DNA of 64,000 nt, taken from positions 10,782,030 to 10,846,029 of the forward strand of contig CAIIXF020000009.1 of NCBI GenBank assembly GCA_903813345.2, written 5' to 3'. The DNA is from Owenia fusiformis. Lineage: Eukaryota; Annelida; Polychaeta; Sabellida; Oweniidae. Position numbers and translations under genes: made by a program. Below are positions 11,491-24,500 of the stretch, piece after piece. The notes below the pieces were generated by a model that searched no databases, was not told the origin of the DNA, and saw only the letters and a list, made by a program, of their open reading frames with translations. The first letter of the stretch is position 1. Each line of letters opens with the position of its first letter.

Positions 11491-13775
11491 AAGACTCAAC
11501 GCATTATGTAATGACCATTCCTTTATTCTATTATTATTATAGAACACGTCAAACGGCGTCGGTATTGGGAAAACATAAGTCATTCGACGTTTGAAAAATA
11601 TAGATCATCACATGTGAAGCTTATCCCCTTTAATAGTCATCGGATCAATGTTGTATTTCAATTTGAAAGTCAAACGTCCACGCGTTTGTATCTTGAAAGA
11701 ATAAATATAATAGCTAAGACTCTGGAATTTCAATTCAAATAAAGTTTTATTTATTTATTTTTTTATTTATCTATTATCATATTCATTTAGTATTACATTA
11801 ACAGTGTTGGCACTTGATACCCAAAAAGGGCATATCAGTGCTAAAATCAAAAGTTGTACAATGTAAAAATATATTATAATTTATATGAATTGAATGAAGC
11901 AAGAAATACAATTATAGATATCATGCCAGTTCATGTTATAAAATATGACAATATACAAAAATGCCAGCACATAAACAATTCAAAATGTTAATCTTTTGAA
12001 ATGAACAACTAAACTATATCATACACTCCCCTCCAAGTTTAGCAACTGGGGATGTAGATGTCTGCCCCTTGACTAAATTGTATACTCATGAATTTGGGGC
12101 ATCTGCCTTATCCCCTCATAAAAGGACACAAGGTATTAATAGGACAATTGGTGCATGATTGCAAATAGTTTCAAAGGATAACAATTTATTACAGAAACAC
12201 AAACTTACCAATGCTGGTCTCAAAAATGGTTTCCATAACAATATGTCACCAATTCTTTGTTGACATAACAACATACTCTCTGTAGAATGTGTTTTTTATT
12301 TTATTTCAATCATTTAGATACATTAACAGATTAAGTGTTCACTACGTTAAAAATACAATCTATGTTTTTCTATTTTTTGAATTTTACATCTCTTTTCACG
12401 CGTATGTGATAAAAAAATACTACAAAAAATCAAACAAATTCAGGAACATCTTCATGATACTAAAACTGAGAGATATTGAATGAAGATTTTGTCATTCAAA
12501 GTCAATGAAATTCCAGACAGAGCGACTCAGGCATTCTTGAACAAAAATTGTTTTCATTCTTCCATCCTGATTTTTTTTGGCATGAATTCATTCGTATAAT
12601 TCCCTCTTGAATCAAGGAGAATTGGCTCCCAGAATGCATCATAGATATTCTGCCCCATATATCATGTATATCTGTATATGGGCATGTCGTGATACAAAAT
12701 TCGAATTCAAACAGCCGCTATTTTGTTCACTTCAACATTTGAATCGTGAATTTTGGTCTTTCCCAAAGAAGAATTCCAAAACTCACAAAAAATGATCCAG
12801 ATATTGGTTCAAGTGTTTTGAATTGTTTATTTTGAATTTATAATCGTTTATAATTTCAGAAAATAACGACATTTCAACGTTTTCATTGTTGGAAAATATC
12901 GAGTTTTGATCTTGGGAGCCAATCCTCCTTGCCGATGGGAGCCGATCCTCTTGCATCAACATTATTGCTTGTTAATTCGTTATATAAATCACAATTGCCA
13001 TCTGTTTTATTTCTGCCCAACTCATAAAAATGAAATCACTAAAATCAAAACAAATTATGGTAATATAAAATCAACATGTGTATCATATATGACTCATAGT
13101 CATAAAAGGAGTTTTTATCATTTAAAAGTATTATTAAATACACTACACATGTATACAATACATGTAATACATTTGAGACATAAAAATAAAAAAACAATGA
13201 GACATTTGACACTAGACATACTACAATTTCATCCATTGTGGAATTTTTGTCAGTAATACAATTTAAAAAATGCATTAACAAATCAAAAGATATTTGTATA
13301 ATTAGGTATTACAGATATACATGCACAATGCAGGTTGCAAGTATGGAATGAATGGTGTGGAAAAGATAAATAAAACTGTGCCTTTGTCGTCGTGTGATTC
13401 ACCAAGGGGCACCATGGGAACATACATTTTTCATATTATCATGTGACATACTGATGCATCATGGGAGCAATCCCAGGTCTAATGTCAAAGACAAGTGCAT
13501 CATGACACACCCCAACTCGATTGTAACTCACCAATGCATCATGGGAGAAAAAGTTGTAATGTAAACATTAGTTGTAAACTAATACAAGTACACAATGGGA
13601 TTATTGTGGTTAAAATATTTTCTACAAAAATAGCGCCTCGTATCACGTCGTTTGTGATACATACTGATTTTCAAAGGCTGGATTTTCAAATACATGTGGT
13701 AGTTCAGAAGTATTAAAGTCAGAATCAGATCTATAGGGGTGGCAAAATTACAAGCAACAATTAATTGACCTACTA
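11491..13775. other. Intergenic stretch, no gene seen
   Basis: The sequence is AT-rich, with T/A runs near 11,740-11,780 of the kind left by retrotransposon tails. Several copies of the short phrase 'gcatcatgggag' lie at 13.39-13.55 kb. The longest frame (116 codons at 12,906) has no splice or composition support. I see no RNA gene. Confidence 0.5.
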
Positions 13776-16700
13776 ATAGTGCAGTCAGAATGAGGGTTTA
13801 GGCGTGCGTTCAGAGGGATTTTATGGGACATCATTTTTCATGTTGCTAGTATGATTTTACATATTTGTATGGATTATTAGATCTTAGTTTTTCAGCTTTT
13901 AGATTTTGTGGCCATTTTACCCCCCATGGGCTATAATTTGGACCCCTACTATAAAATTGGACTGGAACTCCAAAAATACTCAGTGGAATGTATCCAAATT
14001 ACTTGGATATATTGGTATGGGCTAACTGAATATATGATAAAAATTTCATGTCACATGGTTAAGCAGTTGCCATGAAAACAGATAAAACATACCCTTCAGG
14101 TGTTGATTTTCAGGCCATTTTTCAGAAATAATAGAGTCATTTCATGCATATTTTGTCACCATTGTGTTAGGAAGGGTTAAAGTATGAATAGAAAACTTCT
14201 ATAATATATTAGCAACAATCTTATATAAAGATTAGTCCACAGGATTTCAGATTTCGGCCTTATATGGGTCCATGATTTATACAGGGGTCTATTTCACAGA
14301 CTCGAACCCCCACATTAGATGGATGCTATAACTTTTGAAATAATGGAGATACATGTCTCATTTTTTCAGATCTTCATAAATGGTTGGTTTTAAGTATTGT
14401 ATTATACTTTGGGAGCTGGTATGTGATTGGTTGCCATGGTAACCAAGGTTTTATGGAAATTCGGACCCCACATTGGATGGATGCTATAACTTTTGAAATA
14501 AGGGATATACATGTCTCATTTTTTCAGATCTTCATAAATGGTTGGTTTTAAGTATTGTATTATACTTTGGGAGCTGGTATGTGATTGGTTGCTATGGTAA
14601 CCAAGGTTTTATGGAAATTCGGACCCCCACATTGGATGGATGCCATAACTTTTGAAATAAGGGATATACGTGTCTCATTTTTTCAGATCTTAGACAATGA
14701 TTGATTTTAAGGATTGATTCAGACTTTGGGAGCTGGTATTTGATTGGTTACCATGGTAATCAGGGTTTTGTTGAAATTCAGACCTCCACAATTGATAAAC
14801 GCTATACTTATACAGGCAGATACAAATATCATCTTTTCAGATATAAATGTGTATATTGTATTAGACTTTGGAAGTTAGGATTTACTTGGTTGCCATGGTA
14901 ACCATGTTTCATTTTCATGGTAACTGCCATTTTTGTTTTTAGATTCACCTTCATTCTAGATAGGTCAATACATGATATGAAATACCAAATTGCCATTTTA
15001 TTCTTAATTTTGGGATTTTTTCTATTTTATATGATTTACATGCTCATTTATACTAGAGAGGCAAAAATTGTTTGGCTCATAAAATATCAAATACTAGTAA
15101 ACAATACATGTATATTTATATCTGACAATATTGCCTCATTCCATACTACTAGTTCTCACAAATATTCTGACTCCTAACTTGTTCATTTTTACTCATCATT
15201 ACTGTTTTCATTTTGCACAATTGCCTCTTGATTTAAATATCAACCGTTTCTGTTGAAATGAAGGTTTGTTTTGACCATTCTGGAGTTGAGGATCCTCGGG
15301 GGATTTAGTACATTCATGCAGTATTGGGCTTGGCAGAATGGGTTAAGACTGGTCCCTGGGGGTTCACTGTATATAAAATTTGGCTGGGGTCCTAGGCTGA
15401 ACCCTCAGATATCAATATGTTCCCATACCAATCTGTCAAATTTGAATGTATTTCCATACCAACCAAAGTAATGCCCAAAAGTCATACCAAATGCCCAAAT
15501 ATAGGATCAATGCAATATCCAGATATAAAAACATGGCCATTCAAAATGTCTAATGCCCTGAGAAGAAGGCAGACCTTTGAGGAAAACAACCAAAAACAAC
15601 TTCACATTATAAAGGATATATACTAGACCAATGCCATACCACAAGTGAGGGGTAACATATTTTCCAAGACCATTCTCATACCAGTAAGTGGAAAAATCGG
15701 ACCATTGCCATACCTCAAGTCATAATTTGGAGGGCATTCTCATATCAGATCTTAAAAGGAGTAGAGTCACTATATGGAGAGCTTTTTAGAAGGACACAAC
15801 TATTTTATTCTGGAAGTGATCATAATGAAACTTTAACATACTTTTAGAAATGAGGTGAATTCAGAGATCCTAATATATTATTCTCAAATTATTAAAACGT
15901 GGGTTTGTTGAACGTTTTTTGTGAAGAGTTCATCATTGACTACAAAGTAATTCATTGCATTACATTAGCTGCTATGTAGAATATCTTCCACCTTGTAATG
16001 ATTGCTTACTTCAACATTTAGGATTTGTCATTCATCCTCTTCAAATTTCTATATTGTTTCCTATTATGAAGAAAACAACTTTAAGAACCTCAACTGATGT
16101 GAACTCTGTCCCATTAGATGTCAGAAGCTCAACCAAACCTCTGTAGCTGCAAACTTAGAACGAAGTACTGTGTGAAGCCATATTAGCCTTCAATGCGTTA
16201 CGGATCTGAATAATGAGGGCAGTACTGTTTTGGAGAATATCTTATGTTAAACAGCTCATATCGTAATTTATTGATGTCAGTTACAAATGTACTCTTGTAA
16301 TTCTGCTGTTCTTTTGCATGTGAACAATTCAACTTTGGATTTTATTGTTACTGGATCTGATCAAAAGTAAAATAAATCAACTGAAACTGAAGACAAGCAA
16401 TTCTTGTTGTTTCCTTCAATAGGAAACAATATAGGAATTTCTGATACCATAAAATCCAAAGTTGAATTGTTCACCTGCAAAAGTACAGCTGAATTACAAA
16501 AAAATAACTGCCACTAATAGATAACGAGATGAGCTGTTTCACATGAGATACTATAGTATTCTCAAAAACAGAACAGTGCTGCCCTCACTTATGAAGGTGT
16601 TGACATTTCAACTCTTTCACATTTGAAGAGGGTGAATTATCAAACCTGTGTATGGAAACATTCCCACCAGCCAAAACCCAGCTCTACCAAACAAAACACT

Positions 16701-18017
16701 GCATGAATGAATTATGAATTCCCCGAGGAATCCTTAACACCCCAATGGTCAATAGAATCCTTCCTTGTTGAAATTGTTGATATTTTAAATTAAGAGACCA
16801 TTGTGGAAGATGAAAACTATAATGATGAGTAAAAACAAGTTAGGAGTAGAATATGTGTGAGAACTAGTAGAATAGAATGAGGCAATACTGTCAGACATAC
16901 ATGTAAAAATGCTGAAATTAAGAGTAAAATGATAATTTTGAGCAATTTTGCATTCTATGTTGTGTCTTGACCATTCTCAAATGAAGGTAAATCTGAAATC
17001 CAAAATGAAGTTTCCATGACAATGAAACATGGTTATCATGGCAACCAAGTAAATTGTAACCTCCAAAGTCTGACACAAGACACAAGTCTAATTATCTTTT
17101 AAGTTCTGAAAAGCTGATATCTGTATCTGCTTGAATTCAAAAGTTATACCATTTATCAATTGTGGAGGTCTGAATTTCAATAAAACCATAGTTACCATGG
17201 TAACCAATCAAAATTCAGCTCTCAAAGTCTGACTTAATACTTAAAATCAATTATTGTCTAAGATCTGAAAAAATGAGACATGTATCACCCTTATTTCAAA
17301 AGTTATAGCATCCATCCAATGTGGGGTCCGAATTTCCATAAAACCCTGGTTACCATGGCAACCAATCATATACCAGCTCCAAAAGTATAATACAATACTT
17401 AAAACCAGCTTTTTATGAAGATCTGAAAAAATGAGACATGTATCTCCCTTATTTCAAAAGTTATAGCATCCATCCAATGTGGGGGTTCGAATCTGTGAAA
17501 TAGGCCCCTGTATAAATCATGGACCCATATAAGGCCAAAATCTGAGATTCTGTGGACTGATCTTTACATAAGATTGTTGCTAACATATTATAGATGTTTT
17601 CTATTTACACTTCAACCCTTCCTAACACACTGGTAACAAAATATGCACAAAATGACTCTATCATTCCTGAAAAATTGGCCTGAAAATTGACACCGGAAGG
17701 GTATGTTTTATCCATTTCCATGGCAACCACTTAACCATGTGACTTGAAATTTTTATCATAAATTCAATTAGCCCATACCAATATGCCATAGCAATTTGGA
17801 TACATTCCACTGAGTATTTTTTGAGTTCTTGCCTAATTTTATAGTAGGGGTCCAAATTATAGCCCATGGGGGGTAAAATGGCCACAAAATCTAAAAGCTG
17901 AAAAACTAGGATCTAATAATTCATACAAATATGTGAAATCATACTAGCAACATGAAAAATTATGTCCCGTAAAATCCCTCTGAACACACGCATTTAGGCT
18001 CATTCTGACTGCACTAT
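13776..18017. mobile_element. 4.2-kb foldback element with 1.6-2.6 kb arms
   Basis: The left arm (13,776-about 16,345) and right arm (about 16,449-18,017) are reverse complements end to end. The outer ends read ATAGTGCAGTCAGAATGAG and its complement, and the inner ends read caactttggattttat and its complement, leaving a spacer of only about 100 bp. Inside the arms are direct tandem units of about 158 bp with 'acattggatggatgctataac', 'atgtctcattttttcagatctt' and 'ggttgccatggtaacca': about four in the left arm and three in the right. The left arm also has roughly 0.6 kb (about 15.39-16.02 kb) lacking on the right. No transposase frame is visible. Long arms built of tandem units recall Foldback elements. 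An inverted duplication of host DNA is the alternative. Confidence 0.75.
14300..14905. repeat. ~158-bp tandem units inside the left foldback arm
   Basis: Four consecutive units each contain a 'ggatgctataacttttgaaat' core, a 'tctcattttttcagatctt' core and a 'ttggttgccatggtaacca' palindrome-like core. The fourth unit is the most diverged. The mirror-image set lies at about 17.04-17.50 kb with one unit fewer, so copy number has changed since the arms formed. Confidence 0.7.
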
Positions 18018-18524
18018 AATCTTTTCCTTACAATCTCAAATGCAATATCTCCCAAAAAATTCACGATATGTTACTAACTGGTGAAGTTATTATAGATTCA
18101 AAGTGCAAAAATGTTTAAATTTTCTGAAATAATAAGAATGGTAACCATTATTATAGAAAATAATCCATTATTGTAAAAACCTTAAGTTTTCCTGAAATAA
18201 AGTGTGCACTTTGGGGATTTTTAGGAAAAAGACATGACAAGAAATGGCATGAGCCGGAAAAAGTTAGTCCTATCTGAAAATATTCTACTGGTGTCTCAAT
18301 GAGTGTAGCCAGGAATGAGGGAGATGAGGCAAGTGTCTCTCTAATATTTAATAACAGAAAATATAAAAACTTCTTATGAAGTTAATTTTCATGATAGAAT
18401 TATTTCCCAATGCACTCCCTTGCTTTGCCTCCCTTGGCTTTGTGCGCTGCTGCTTTCAGTTGCATAGTTTTCAGTTGCATATATATGCTCAATATGCAAA
18501 AATAGATCTGAGATCACTAAGCGA

Positions 18525-21500
18525 TCATAGCGCTTCTTCCATTTTTTGAGGCGAGTCAAAAAGTTTTCGAACTTGAGATTTTGATTGTCCTCCTGGCCGT
18601 AAGAATGGTGTCATATTGATCCTCTTTGGTGACGCTTCTTTGATTGGTGACACAAAACATTGTCTACAGACTGCAAGGTATTTTTCAGCGCCACCTATGA
18701 CCTCAACCTAGAACATAAGAGTCCAGTTGCTATTGAATAGCGACAAACAAAATAATTCAAATACCTGTGATACCTCAAACTAGTGTTCCATATATGAAGT
18801 GTTCCACTTTGGGAGACCTGTGGAAGTGGAACAATTTTGATACCTCAAATTATTGTTCCACTCGTGAGGTGTTCCACTTTGGAAAACTTATGTAAGCGAT
18901 AATTCTGAATTAGGCGAAAGAATTGAATTCTATGTTATTAACCTTATTCTGGTTATGTATTTGGATAAGTCTTTTTTTCTTGCATCCTAAAATTCTGTAA
19001 AGCGAATGTACATGAAACACATTTTTCTGCCAGAACAGATAAACTATGCAATTTATGTAGGATGGAATTAATCCTATATGTTATGTTTATCATAGCTACC
19101 TCTTTTTCAGCTCCCTTTCTTTTAGTGAAGGCTGCCTCTCCATAACAGATCATACAGACTGCATTCAGTTTTATCACACTCTCTGCCAATGGTACGAGTT
19201 GGAGAATATCAGCAAATTGCTAGAATCAAATATTTTTGTTAGAGTTTTGTATTTGAGTTGTGGGGGGGGGGCTTTGCTTCTTTGTATGTAATATTATTGT
19301 TTGTGATGTTAGGACTAAGTTTTCTAATATCCAGTAAATACTCTTTTGAATTTTCCCTTTTTTTGTGTTTTTGATAAATATTTTTGTGTTTCCCTTATTG
19401 GCAAATTTTTCTAGTTGTATGCCTGGTTAGAAAGGACGATTCTCGGTTTGGAGAACGACGTTCATCAATCTAAATGAGCATTATCCCTGCTTCGGACAAA
19501 TTTGATTTTTTTTCTTTTATTTACAATAAAACAATGATAAAAAAGTTATTTAAAGGACTTGTCTAAATGATGTCATATAATGTTCATAATGGTTTTAGAC
19601 TTAAATCTTAAGATTTTAAATCTTTAGATCTTAAATTGCACCTTCTGTATTTTCCCCTTGATTATGTTAGTGTATACAAGTATAGTACAACATGTATATC
19701 CAAACACTTCTCAATGTGAACACATTTCAGTTCCAATTTTGTTTTCCATTGACTTAAGAAAACTTGAACTATGAACACTTACTAATCTAAAGTATTTTGG
19801 CCTGTCCCTTTTAGTGTAGTGTTTGGATTAGACAGGTTTACCGTATGCTGTACTAAAAATATATTTTGAAAACTCCCTACCTTTCTTTGGTATGTGCCAT
19901 CTAATGCTGCAACTATCACAGTTTTACCAAGACTAGCCATCTCTTCACAGAATGGTACAATATCGGGATACTGCATTTAAAAAATATGTTAAATTTAATT
20001 TCTAACAAGGCAAATGAATGAAAACAGGCAGAATTAGGGGATGTGGCAACAGCCGTGAAATGCAGTGAAACATATAACAATTTAAAACCCTGTAATTAAT
20101 ATATGTTTGGTTAGAGAGCAGGTCAATATTTTTATGTCAAAAAATGAAAGGTTATGCTAATGACTTTGGCTCAATTGCACTTACAAATTGTCCCTCATCA
20201 ATGCCAATAACTTCATAGGGCCTGCATTGCTCTCTCAGGGGAATAAGTTCAGTGGCTTTAGTAGCTTCAAGGGTTTGACTGAAATAACAATAAAAGCACT
20301 AAACACCATGGAGAAGTACTTGCTATGATAACTGAAGTTACAGTAACGGTAAATGGATGAAATAACAATAAAAGCACTAAACACCATGGAGAAGTACTTG
20401 CTACGATAACTGCAGTTACAGTAATGGTAAATGGATGCCCAATGAAGATGACTTATCATATATAAAAAGATATTTATGCTTAATTTGCTACCCACTCAAT
20501 AACAAATACAGTAACTTACTTGTCATGTGTAGCCACTGCATCGGCATCATATCGGGCATCATGGGCATACTTGATAATCATGCATTCATAGTTAGCAAAC
20601 TTGAAACGTTTCATGCGACGAATTAGCTCAGTTCTGAAAAGAGAATATAAGAATATTTAATTGCAGCTGGGCCGCACTATGCTTCAAATGAAAAAAATTC
20701 ACACACTAATAAGTTACTATTGGTAAGAAATTGATAGATGTTATTCAGGGGCTTCATTAGCAGCAAGCAACAGTTGCTTTTCACCAGTTACTTTCACAAA
20801 ATTGCCTGTTGTTTTTAAGGACTTTTCAATTTTTCCATGTTAAGTTTATGATTTCCATTAATTTTGATGACTATCTGGGTAAGAAGTATGAGATTTTTGT
20901 AACAAAGCTTGTCAGTTCATATACTTACGTTTTTCCTGAGAACATTGGTCCAAATATAACCTGAAAATGAAGAAATATTAGTATTATAACACAATATATT
21001 CTCTTGAGAGATGACATAACTGAGAATGAGTTTTTGCATTCTACTATACACAGGGTGGAAGAGGGTAATCTCAACACATTAACATAACTGAGAATGAGTT
21101 TTGCATTCTACTTTACACAGGGTGGAAGAGGGTAATCTCAACACATTAACATAACTGAGAATGAGTTTTTGTATTCTACTATACGCAGGGTAGAAGAGGG
21201 TAATCTCAACACATTAACATAACTGAGAATGAGTTTTGCATTCTACTATACGCAGGGTGGAAGAGGGTAATCTCAACACATTAACATAACTGAGAATGAG
21301 TTTTGCATTCTACTATACACAGGGTAGGGAAGAGGGTAACCTCAACACATTGAGTAATTTTGACACATGAAATGAGTTAACTCTGAATTTCTGATAACTA
21401 TCCTGAGACCTTAAGCTTACGTTAGGGGTATTCTTGGAATTCTAATACTTGAATCCCCAATCATATGGTTTAATTGCCAGAATGAGGAAATTTTCGTTTT

Positions 21501-24500
21501 TAAATCGCAAAATTCTTCCATCTAGACTATTAATTGCTTTATAAGGTGTTCTCCTTCTTGAAAAAAGCTGAAATATTTCCGATGTAAAACCATGGGCTTC
21601 AAGCCCATGGTAAAATGAAAGGCATGAAAATCTCTTCATTCTGCAGACACACCCATACAATTGGTGATTCAAGTGCATATAAAGAAGAATCCTAAAATAC
21701 TCAGGAATGTATCGTCACAGAGACCTATTTACATATGGTTTATAGATCGTTTTAAGAACTTGTAAAAGGACACTCCTGGACCGAGCGCAATCTTTTGCCT
21801 GTACGATTACAACTTGGGAGAATTATCTATGCCCTACTTCAAGAGATTCCTTGGTATTTTAGCATTCTTTTTGTGTAGTTGAATCCACAATTGTCTGGGT
21901 ATATCGGCAGAACGGTAACATTTTTCTTTTTCATCGAGAGAGATTCCATCACTTTGCAAGATGGCGGTTGGATTTAAAAGGGGATTTCCCGTTTGACTGG
22001 CCCGGAAGTACCAATAAATGGAGGAATTTGACGGTTGAAATAAGTTATATATTACACGCAAATATTGTGATCAAAAATGAAAATTTCTTTGTTCTGCCGA
22101 TAAACCCAGACAATTCATGGGCATAGCGCTGTTTTTCTAAGTAGTACGCCACCACCACGGGAACAAGAGTTGAGTGAATAAAAAAGAGTATTCAGGGGGG
22201 TCTGGGGGTTCTCCCCCAGGAAAGTTTTGAAATTTGGTTGTATTTGCAGCTAATTTGCAACCATCTGGTACGCCCGTGCGTACCCAGCGTACCGGGCACT
22301 ACGCCCATGCAATTGTGGATTCAACTACACGAAAAGAATGCTAAAATACCAAGGAATCTATTGAAGTAGGTTTCTAAGTGTAAGGGACGTGGATAATTCT
22401 CTCAAGTCGTAATCGTACAGGCAAAAGATTGCACTCGGTCCAGGACTATAGTCCTGGCACTGGATAAATAAAAGCGACCCCACTGCCCCCTCTAAGGCCC
22501 TCTGAGTGACTGTAGACAAAGGAAAAATTGCACATATCTGAAAGAAGCAATATACAGTAAAACCTGTCTAATCCGAACACCCATGGGACCAGCCAAAAGC
22601 GTTCAAATTGGCAGGTGTTCAGATTTCGAGGATTTTGTTGGTCGGGGGCATTTTCATTGTTCAGTCCACTATATTGAACACTTAATACTAAGTAAGAAAA
22701 CAATACATGCTGTTTATTCTACAATAGGCCTATTTTTATTTACATTTTGAACAATTTCATTATTTTAGTAAAAATAACTTATATTTTGGCAAAAAATTTG
22801 TAATACACTGACAGTATAAGTATATGATAGTCTCCTACGGAATCTTATGCTTCTCAAATGACTTATCCCATATTATGGTTATATAGCACTGCTTTACTTT
22901 TGCTTGAAAAAGTCCTTTTTTTTTTTTTATACATTATCAATTTATTTCATCATAATCATGTTTTACAAGAATGGCTTGCCAATCGCTTATAAAGCATTAT
23001 AGGCTAAGCTAGAAAATACATAAATTTAATTACAAATGTAAATGCATGTAATATGGAAGAATAGCAGCAATTTGGATAAGAAATGGGAAATAGGACAGGC
23101 TGGGGTCATGTGTCATAGTCTCAGTGAGGGAATAGTAGGCATAGTTAATACTTGCTTGGAGGGTCCCATAGAGAATTATGATTATGTTAAGAGTTCTCCA
23201 GTAAAAAATTGGCAACAAGAGCAAAAAGTTCATTATTTTGTGCCAGCGATAAATCGTCACTGCCATGTTTCAGAAAATCTAAAAATTGGCTTTTGCTCCT
23301 TATAGCTAAAGGCTTGTAAGTCTCTACAAGTGCAAGAAAAGTGTTCCTATTTTGTGCTTTATTTGGACAATAAAAGAATAAATGTTTTGGAGTTTCAGGC
23401 ACACCACAAGCGCAGTTTGGTGTTTCAATGTAAGTAAAATTATGGCCATATAGCTGAGCTTTAGTGAGCAAGTCAACTCTGAATCTATTGAGAATTATTT
23501 CTTGATTTCTTTTTAACTTTAATTTAGTAGTTGGTAAAAAGGAGGGCTTAGGGATTTTATTTTTTTGTAAGTTATTGAAGCTGGTAATTGTTTTGCTTTC
23601 TCGAATATACTTTGGTAGCTTATTCCAGTGGGAGATAGCATTGAGGACAGAAGAGTTTCTAAATTTGTGTTGTCTTTGTGATTATAAAACATTTACTGAT
23701 TGAATATTAGCTATCATAACAGACCCATGGGATATAAAACATCTAAGACCTGTTCATAATCTAAATCAAAAACATCCAGTTAATTTCCAATAAGGATAAA
23801 CCAATTATCTCCCAGATTCTCACCTTTCTCTTAGTTCAAATCAAAAACATCCAGGTAATTTCCAATAATGATAAATCAATAATCTTCTTGATTCTATCCA
23901 AACATAAAACATTCAGTTCTTTTCTAATAGGATAAACCAATTAACTCCTGTATTCACACCTTTTCAAATCATCCTGTTGTTTTCCACAAATAAGGGATGT
24001 CACTGAGACTAAATAAGTTAATTAGGACAGTATTGGTTCTTTGTAGGGGTGGGACGGATAACCGAAATACCGAAAAACCGCGGTTCATAGCCTTCGGATC
24101 GGTTTTCAGATCACGGCCCTACTTTCGGATCAGCTTTTCGGATCGTTTTCGGATTAATATTTCATTGGTCAAGTATCAATAAAACAGTTAAAAACACTGT
24201 TTTACAGCAACATTTTTGATATTCCTAGTCCCTACCTTGTCTGTCTTGTCTGTTGCTAGCTCACTCGTTTACTAGATTCGTTTCGTATCCGCGTATTCAT
24301 ATCCCTCGGTAATCAATCATGTGGTCCCTGGTACTATATTCTTTAGTCGTGTATTCTAAATAATATGTATTGTTCATGAAATACTATAACATAAAATTCC
24401 ATCTATAAAATATTGTTATAACGTGGCATAATTGATACAAAGATTTACGCAAATTTATATTTGCGCAGATTCGATATAGGGTATTATTTTGTGCGCGTTC

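Noticed and set aside
17661-17885. 74-codon frame in the right foldback arm
   Set aside because: It lies in repeat sequence mirrored in the left arm without a matching frame.
18953-19099. Continuation of TK1 exon 6 past GAEKE
   Set aside because: The family requires VEVIGGA(D/E)KY next, which is found in a separate exon at 18707-18525; the read-through is intron.
21589-21611. Perfect hairpin ACCATGGGCTT-c-AAGCCCATGGT
   Set aside because: It is a clean 11-bp stem but isolated in TK1 intron 1, without a U tract or other sign of a terminator or RNA gene.
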